From positions 1 to 29,849 of the forward strand of contig JABZYY010000005.1 of NCBI GenBank assembly GCA_015264885.1: a stretch of DNA of 29,849 nucleotides. The letters run 5' to 3'. Position 1 is the first letter of the stretch. Each line of letters opens with the position of its first letter. The translations under genes and the position numbers were made by a program. The DNA is from Streptococcus sp. GTDB lineage: Bacteria; Bacillota; Bacilli; Lactobacillales; Aerococcaceae. Positions 24,244-29,849 of the stretch are shown piece after piece. The notes under the pieces are model-generated. The model was given only the letters and a program-made list of their open reading frames with translations, had not been told where the DNA came from and ran no database searches.

Positions 24244-25986
24244 ATGAAGAAAAAGAGTAAATGGTTTGGTTTATTCGCAACTTTATTGGTGATTTTATCA
24301 TTGGTGTTTTTAGGAAACACTTCAGCAAAAGCAGCTGAAGGAAAAGAACTTCAAAACGTAATTTCAGGGTTAGAACTTCTTGATCAATCGGATACAAAAT
24401 TAAGTCCAGATGCAAATGGAGTCTATCAAATCCTTACAAATAGAGCATATAAATTAAGAGCGCTATTCGACCTAGAGCATTACAATGGAGATATTCAAAA
24501 TGGTGATTTCTTTAAATTAGAAGTTCCTGCTGAGATTACATTCTACGATAATCATGATGTGGAATTAGTGGACTTAGCAACGAATGTTCCAATTGCTGAT
24601 GCGCATTTTGAAGGCCATGGAGATAACCAAGGTGGAACAATTACAGTAACATTGAAGAACCTTGACCAATATTTAGCAGCAAAGGGTGCGGATACAGTAA
24701 AAGAGGTCAAAGGAACTTTGGCTTTAAACTTCTTATATAAGAAGAATGTTTCGAATCAACCAGTAACATTTGATTCACCTTCAATGCAAACAACGATTAC
24801 TCAAACACATAACTCTAAAACTCTTTCAGAAGAAACAGATCCAATTGGTAAAGAAAACTTTGCAAAAATTGGTGGGCAAGCAGCTAATAAAGCTTGGACA
24901 TCAGCAAAATTAGAAGCTGCAGGTTCAAAAGGTTCTGGCCAATATGTTTCAGAGTGGAAAGTACGTGTAAACACAAGTGGAGACAACTTAGGAGAAAACT
25001 TAGTATTAACTGATACATTGCCAAGTGACCCATCTACTGCTTCGATTCAATATATTCCTGAATCATTAGTCGTGTACAATGCACCTTCAATGAACGAGAC
25101 AACATCTGGTAAAGAATCGGATTTCGTACAATTAGTAGAAGGAACTGACTACACAGTAAACTGGAATGAAAACTATACTAACTTTACAATCACATTCAAA
25201 GATGGAACTAAAAAATACTATGTCACTTATGACACAACAACTCCAAATGATGGAAGTAAAGTTCAAAATATGGTTTCTGTAACAAAAGCAGACGGTACAC
25301 CTGTCACTCGTCGTACAAATACGACTGAAACAACATTCACAGCAAGTGCAACTTCACTCTTCTCAGGTACAATCGAAGCAACGAGTGCTTACACAGTTAA
25401 AGTGAGCAAAGTAGACGAGAAAACATTGAATCCTGTAGCAGGGGCTGTCTATGTGATTACAGATCCAGATGGAAATACAGTTGAAGTGACAACTGACGAC
25501 GAAGGTCATGCTGTTTCATCACAATTCGATGAGAAATATGCTGGTAAAGAATTCAAGATTAAAGAGAAGACTGCTCCAGAAGGTTACGAATTAGACGAAA
25601 CAGAATACACAGTGACACTTGGACAAGAAGGAAGCATCTTACACGTGAAAGATACTCCTAAAGAGGAAGAAACAACTACTACAACGACAACAACTACCTC
25701 TACAGAGGAAGAAACAACTACAACGACAACAACAACTACCTCTACAACAGAAGAAACAACAGTTACAACAGTTGAAGAAACAACTACAACAACAACGACA
25801 ACAACAACAGAAGAAACTACTGTGACAACGGTCGAAGATACAACAACGACAACAACAGTAGAAGAACTTCCAAACACAGGTACTGGAAACCAAACAATCT
25901 ATATGGTGATTGGTGGATTACTAGTGGTTGCGGCAGTTGGTGTGTTAGTCTTCGCTAAGAAAAAAGATTCTGAAGAAGACAAATAA
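24244..25986 (+). CDS. LPNTG-anchored adhesin with collagen-binding-like and SpaA domains
   Basis: A 580-residue surface protein. A signal peptide (about 1-31, basic KKKSK start, hydrophobic core, AKAA) leads into a head of two Ig-like beta domains (about 35-380), with features of the collagen-adhesin (Cna A-type) fold. A SpaA/Cna_B prealbumin-like domain spans about 382-472: VKVSKVD at its start holds the lysine, and KEKTAPEGYELDE the glutamate, of a probable intramolecular isopeptide bond. A Thr/Glu stalk (474-538), LPNTG (542-546), a hydrophobic helix and KKKDSEEDK form the sortase signal. The ligand is not known, and no pilus genes or pilin-type sortase adjoin it, so a monomeric adhesin is more likely than a pilin. 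Confidence 0.88.
   Translation: MKKKSKWFGLFATLLVILSLVFLGNTSAKAAEGKELQNVISGLELLDQSDTKLSPDANGVYQILTNRAYKLRALFDLEHYNGDIQNGDFFKLEVPAEITFYDNHDVELVDLATNVPIADAHFEGHGDNQGGTITVTLKNLDQYLAAKGADTVKEVKGTLALNFLYKKNVSNQPVTFDSPSMQTTITQTHNSKTLSEETDPIGKENFAKIGGQAANKAWTSAKLEAAGSKGSGQYVSEWKVRVNTSGDNLGENLVLTDTLPSDPSTASIQYIPESLVVYNAPSMNETTSGKESDFVQLVEGTDYTVNWNENYTNFTITFKDGTKKYYVTYDTTTPNDGSKVQNMVSVTKADGTPVTRRTNTTETTFTASATSLFSGTIEATSAYTVKVSKVDEKTLNPVAGAVYVITDPDGNTVEVTTDDEGHAVSSQFDEKYAGKEFKIKEKTAPEGYELDETEYTVTLGQEGSILHVKDTPKEEETTTTTTTTTSTEEETTTTTTTTTSTTEETTVTTVEETTTTTTTTTTEETTVTTVEDTTTTTTVEELPNTGTGNQTIYMVIGGLLVVAAVGVLVFAKKKDSEEDK
25663..25860 (+). repeat. Thr-rich stalk repeats in the second LPNTG gene
   Basis: Low-complexity ACA/ACT/ACG codons interrupted by GAAGAA, with two near-copies of an approximately 42-base unit at its start (from 25666 and 25708). 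It encodes a Thr/Glu wall-spanning stalk. Such DNA is prone to in-frame length change. Confidence 0.85.
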
Positions 25987-26004
25987 CAATCGATAACAAA
26001 ATGA

Positions 26005-26036
26005 AAGGCTGACAAGTTTATTGTCAGTCTTTTTTT
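26005..26036 (+). terminator. terminator after the second LPNTG gene
   Basis: An 11-bp stem with one G-U pair (26005-26015 with 26021-26031), 5-nt loop, then a T-run. Confidence 0.9.
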
Positions 26037-26060
26037 AGCTCCAAAACATCCAAATTCCGA

Positions 26061-26089
26061 TTGAAGTCCTCTTTTAGGAGGAGTACAAT
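26061..26089 (+). promoter_or_regulatory. promoter of the small membrane protein gene
   Basis: TTGAAG (26061-26066), 17-bp spacer, TACAAT (26084-26089). The spacer carries an inverted repeat, TCCTC-6-GAGGA, a possible regulator site. Confidence 0.65.
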
Positions 26090-26122
26090 AGAAGTAGATA
26101 GAAGAGTTGGAATGGAGGGATA

Positions 26123-26566
26123 ATGATGAAAAAGCTGATGTTAATCTACTATAATATTGTCGCTGTTTTGACCATTCTCTATTTAGCATTGACAGCTTAT
26201 TTGATGAACAATGGAAATCCATTTATAACAAGCCAAGGATGGCACGTTGTGATTCTTGGAGCACTCATCCTAGTGATTATATTTGGAATGGAATTTGCGA
26301 AGAAGAAATTCCCGGATGATTTCTTTGAATTTATTATTGAAAATGCGGGGCTACTTTGTATCGCATGGCTTACATTAGTCGTTCGAGCGTTTGGTGTTAC
26401 TGTTTTAAAATACGCAACAGATTTAGCACTTGATGAATGGATGCAGCAAGTTATCCAACGAGCAGGCGTTGTGCAGATAGGCATCTTTGCCATCACCAAT
26501 GGAATCGTGGTCGCAAAAATCATTCGCTATTTTGCAAGAAAAAGATTCATAGCAAACAATGAATAG
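26123..26566 (+). CDS. integral membrane protein of unknown function
   Basis: I do not recognise this 147-residue protein. It has four likely membrane helices: about 5-27, 41-57, 73-95 and 115-136. Between helices 2 and 3 lies a cytoplasm-type loop with charged FAKKKFPDDFFEF, and the C-terminus is basic (ARKRFIANNE). Two consecutive ATGs follow a GGAGGGAT site; the first is used. It has its own promoter and terminator, so it is expressed as a single gene. The position between an adhesin gene and dinB gives no functional clue. Confidence 0.85.
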   Translation: MMKKLMLIYYNIVAVLTILYLALTAYLMNNGNPFITSQGWHVVILGALILVIIFGMEFAKKKFPDDFFEFIIENAGLLCIAWLTLVVRAFGVTVLKYATDLALDEWMQQVIQRAGVVQIGIFAITNGIVVAKIIRYFARKRFIANNE

Positions 26567-26573
26567 ACGCAAG

Positions 26574-26600
26574 CGGAGTGCCAATGTGCATTCCGTTTTT
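26574..26600 (+). terminator. terminator after the membrane protein gene
   Basis: An 8-bp stem with one G-U pair (26574-26581 with 26588-26595), 6-nt loop, then TTTTTATTTTT. Confidence 0.8.
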
Positions 26601-26660
26601 ATTTTTCATCAAAAATCGATAAGATAGAGAAGAAACGTTGATAGAAAGAGAGGGAAATCG

Positions 26661-27719
26661 ATGCGGAAAATTTTACATGTAGATATGGATGCGTTTTTCG
26701 CATCGGTGGAACAAAGGGACCATCCTGAGTGGAGAGGAAAGCCTGTGATTGTCGGTGGGAAACCTAACCAAAGAGGTGTTGTGTCTACTTGTTCATATGA
26801 GGCGAGAGCTTTTGGCGTGCGTTCTGCGATGCCTACAGCCAAAGCCATGAAACTCTGTCCACAAGCCATACTCACGCCTGGGCGATATCAGTTATATAAA
26901 GAAGTTTCTGCCCAGGTGCATGAAGTGTTTCGAACCTACACTGATTTAATCGAACCGCTCTCGATTGATGAAGCCTATTTAGATGTTACAGAGAATAAGA
27001 AAGGAATCAACTCTGCAACAGTGATTGCTCATTCGATTCAAAAGGACGTCTACGAAAAAACAGGACTCACTTGTTCCGTTGGCGTGTCCTTTAATAAGTT
27101 TCTCGCGAAAATGGCATCAGGTTATCATAAGCCTTCTGGAGTAACCGTCATTACACCAGAAAATGCCAAAGAATTTATTCGAACAATTCCTATCGAAGAT
27201 TTCTATGGAGTAGGAAAAGTGAGCGCAGAGAAATTGAAACAAGCGGGTATTCTAACAGGAGAAGATCTCTTTCCATTGTCTAAGGAAGAACTGGAGAAGA
27301 AGTTTGGCACTCTTGGTCCACGATTGTACTTGCAAGTACGAGGGGAGTCAAATGACCAACTGACGCTTCACAGGGAACGTAAATCCATCGGGACAGAGCG
27401 AACCTTAATAAAGGATACGACCGACCATGGTATTCTAACGGGATACTTGGAGGAGTTTTCAGAAGAATTAGAACGGATGTTGAAGAAGAGAAGTCTGGCT
27501 TGTAGAACCATCACGTTGAAGTTGAGAGATTCGGAATTTAATACAATGACAAAGAGTGTTACAATGCGTGATTATTTGAATAAACAGGAGGAAATCTATT
27601 CGATTGCACTTCAGCTTTTTGAAGAAATGATGGAAGAACGCCCGATAAGGTTGATAGGACTGACAGTTTCGCATCTTGAAAATACAAATAGACTTTATAA
27701 ACAATTAAAACTGTTTTAA
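26661..27719 (+). CDS. dinB: DNA polymerase IV (Y-family translesion polymerase)
   Basis: This 352-residue error-prone polymerase has HVDMDAFFASVE with metal ligand D8, SIDEAYLD with D103 and E104, and GVSFNKFLAKMAS, followed by the helix-hairpin-helix thumb (FYGVGKVSAEKL) and a little-finger domain. It ends in QLKLF, which fits the beta-clamp-binding motif QLxLF. It copies damaged DNA and produces mutations. AGAGAGGGAAA precedes the ATG. I do not see a clear Bacillus-type LexA box (CGAAC-N4-GTTCG) in front, so SOS control is not supported here. Confidence 0.95.
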   Translation: MRKILHVDMDAFFASVEQRDHPEWRGKPVIVGGKPNQRGVVSTCSYEARAFGVRSAMPTAKAMKLCPQAILTPGRYQLYKEVSAQVHEVFRTYTDLIEPLSIDEAYLDVTENKKGINSATVIAHSIQKDVYEKTGLTCSVGVSFNKFLAKMASGYHKPSGVTVITPENAKEFIRTIPIEDFYGVGKVSAEKLKQAGILTGEDLFPLSKEELEKKFGTLGPRLYLQVRGESNDQLTLHRERKSIGTERTLIKDTTDHGILTGYLEEFSEELERMLKKRSLACRTITLKLRDSEFNTMTKSVTMRDYLNKQEEIYSIALQLFEEMMEERPIRLIGLTVSHLENTNRLYKQLKLF

Positions 27720-27736
27720 AATAATAGTACAGTTTT
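27707..27736 (+). terminator. possible weak terminator after dinB
   Basis: AAAACTGT (27707-27714) can pair with ACAGTTTT (27729-27736) across a 14-base loop that includes the dinB stop. Few G-C pairs and no clean T-run follow, so the call is uncertain; the right arm is also the first copy of the TAGTACAGTTTT repeat. Confidence 0.35.
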
Positions 27737-27829
27737 CATCAACGTACTAGTACAGTTTCATTGTGAAAATTAAGAATTCATTTACTGAAAAAACGTGAAA
27801 ACAGAAAATTGAATGAACAAATCAGAATA

Positions 27830-27906
27830 AAAGAAGACTTTATTTAGCGTAAGATAGTGGTTGTTTTTTCACAAAGTTTACAAAAACGCTCTATAAAGTC
27901 TTCTTT
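27830..27906. repeat. large inverted repeat upstream of pdhA
   Basis: A perfect 14-bp outer stem (27830-27843 with 27893-27906), a 2x2 internal loop, and a 4-bp inner stem (27846-27849 with 27887-27890) enclose a 37-base AT-rich loop. No T-run follows. It could be a weak terminator, a cruciform or an RNA structure in a longer leader. Confidence 0.65.
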
Positions 27907-27916
27907 GCTTGCATAT

Positions 27917-27945
27917 TTCACAAAAGTTTGTTAAATTATTATACG
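27917..27945 (+). promoter_or_regulatory. candidate pdh operon promoter
   Basis: TTCACA (27917-27922), 17-bp spacer, TATACG (27940-27945). The -35 lies in TTGCATATTTCACAA (27909-27923), which contains one good half of the Rex consensus TTGTGA-N6-TCACAA; a similar TTTCACAA half is at 27867-27874. Redox control by Rex is therefore possible but weakly supported. Confidence 0.5.
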
Positions 27946-27961
27946 ATAGCAGAGGGAATAG

Positions 27962-29134
<1,173 letters not shown>

Positions 29135-29136
29135 TT

Positions 29137-29849
29137 ATGGCACAAATGACAATGATTCAAGCCATCACTGATGCATTGGCTGTTGAATTAAAACGTGATG
29201 AAAATGTCCTAATTTTCGGGGAAGACGTTGGTAAAAACGGTGGGGTTTTCCGTGCAACTCAAGGGCTTCAAGATGAATTCGGTGAAGACCGCGTGTTCAA
29301 CACTCCTTTAGCAGAATCTGGTATCGGTGGTTTAGCAATCGGTTTAGCATTAGAAGGCTACCGTCCAGTTCCTGAAATCCAATTCTTCGGATTCGTATTC
29401 GAAGTTATGGATAGCGTGGTAGCTCAAGCAGCTCGTACACGTTACCGTATGGGTGGAACTCGTCAAATGCCTATCGTATTCCGTTCACCAATGGGTGGAG
29501 GGGTACATACTCCAGAATTACACTCAGATAACTTAGAAGGTTTAGTAGCTCAATCACCAGGTTTGAAAGTGGTTATCCCTTCAAACCCATACGATGCAAA
29601 AGGATTATTAATCTCAGCTATTCGTGACAACGACCCAGTTGTTTACTTAGAGCACATGAAACTATACCGTTCATTCCGTGAAGAAGTTCCAGAAGGAGAA
29701 TACACAGTTCCTCTAGGAGTAGCTGCAGTAACTCGTGAAGGTAAAGACGTATCTGTAATTACTTACGGTGCAATGGTTCGTGAAGCTGTTAAAGCTGCTG
29801 AAAACTTAGAAAAAGAAGGTATTTCTGTAGAAGTTATCGACTTACGTAC
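29137..29849 (+). CDS. pdhB: pyruvate dehydrogenase E1 component, beta subunit (3' end outside the window)
   Basis: The first 237 codons are present and open to the window edge. The start [18 protein letters not shown] and the segments [48 protein letters not shown] and [14 protein letters not shown] are characteristic of E1-beta, including the conserved E in the EDVG region that contacts thiamine diphosphate in the alpha2beta2 tetramer. AAAGGAG lies 11 bases before the ATG, inside the pdhA end. E2 (pdhC) and E3 (pdhD) would be expected next, beyond the window. Confidence 0.95.
   Translation, partial: MAQMTMIQAITDALAVELKRDENVLIFGEDVGKNGGVFRATQGLQDEFGEDRVFNTPLAESGIGGLAIGLALEGYRPVPEIQFFGFVFEVMDSVVAQAARTRYRMGGTRQMPIVFRSPMGGGVHTPELHSDNLEGLVAQSPGLKVVIPSNPYDAKGLLISAIRDNDPVVYLEHMKLYRSFREEVPEGEYTVPLGVAAVTREGKDVSVITYGAMVREAVKAAENLEKEGISVEVIDLR

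Noticed and set aside
26600..26660. LexA (SOS) box before dinB
   Set aside because: No CGAAC-N4-GTTCG-like site is visible; AACGTTGATAG is too poor.
27781..27800. CcpA cre site near the pdh upstream region
   Set aside because: The sequence around AACGTGAAAAC does not fit the WTGNNARCGNWWWCAW spacing.

Overview
The window looks like chromosomal DNA of a low-GC Gram-positive coccus of the order Lactobacillales. The evidence is about 40% GC by eye, strong AGGAGG-type ribosome binding sites, U-tract terminators, LPNTG sortase substrates, a KtrAB-type potassium system, a Lactobacillus-casei-size thymidylate synthase, and a pepF-spxH-CYTH-relQ-nadK-rluD block that matches the order known from Bacillus and its relatives. 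Carnobacteriaceae (for example Granulicatella) is a reasonable guess but is not proven from sequence alone. I see no rRNA, tRNA, CRISPR array, insertion sequence or prophage.

Layout. 1-1250: a partial zinc-ribbon membrane protein, a probable free-standing small RNA with its own promoter and terminator, and glyoxalase I, all on the minus strand. 1255-4812: aspartokinase, then ktrB-ktrA for K+ uptake. 4944-12119: pepF (plus), spxH and a CYTH protein (minus), then the plus operon relQ-nadK-rluD-mgtE. 12185-15082: a Cof-type HAD phosphatase (minus), facing a YitV-like esterase and a YitW/MIP18 protein (plus), followed by an RNA-rich 450-bp gap and a small unknown gene (minus). 15217-18351: a MATE exporter and a Thr-rich LPNTG surface protein. 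18450-24152: the operon fhs-abcF-thyA-folA-ung, which joins one-carbon, thymidylate and uracil-repair functions. 24244-27719: a second LPNTG adhesin, a small membrane protein and DNA polymerase IV. 28028-end: pdhA and the start of pdhB.

The most unusual signal is a pair of about 120-nt elements (12185-12304 and 14656-14777). They share short fixed strings and the same six-helix hairpin, yet most helices have different sequences with compensatory changes. Both lie on the minus strand between a gene's stop codon and its terminator. A third structured segment (14441-14607) carries some of the same strings in a different order. Other points are the extended -10 promoter and terminator that delimit an unidentified RNA at 500-662, three copies of a 12-bp box and a large inverted repeat upstream of pdhA, and a 21-bp initiation region repeated almost exactly before ktrA and pepF.
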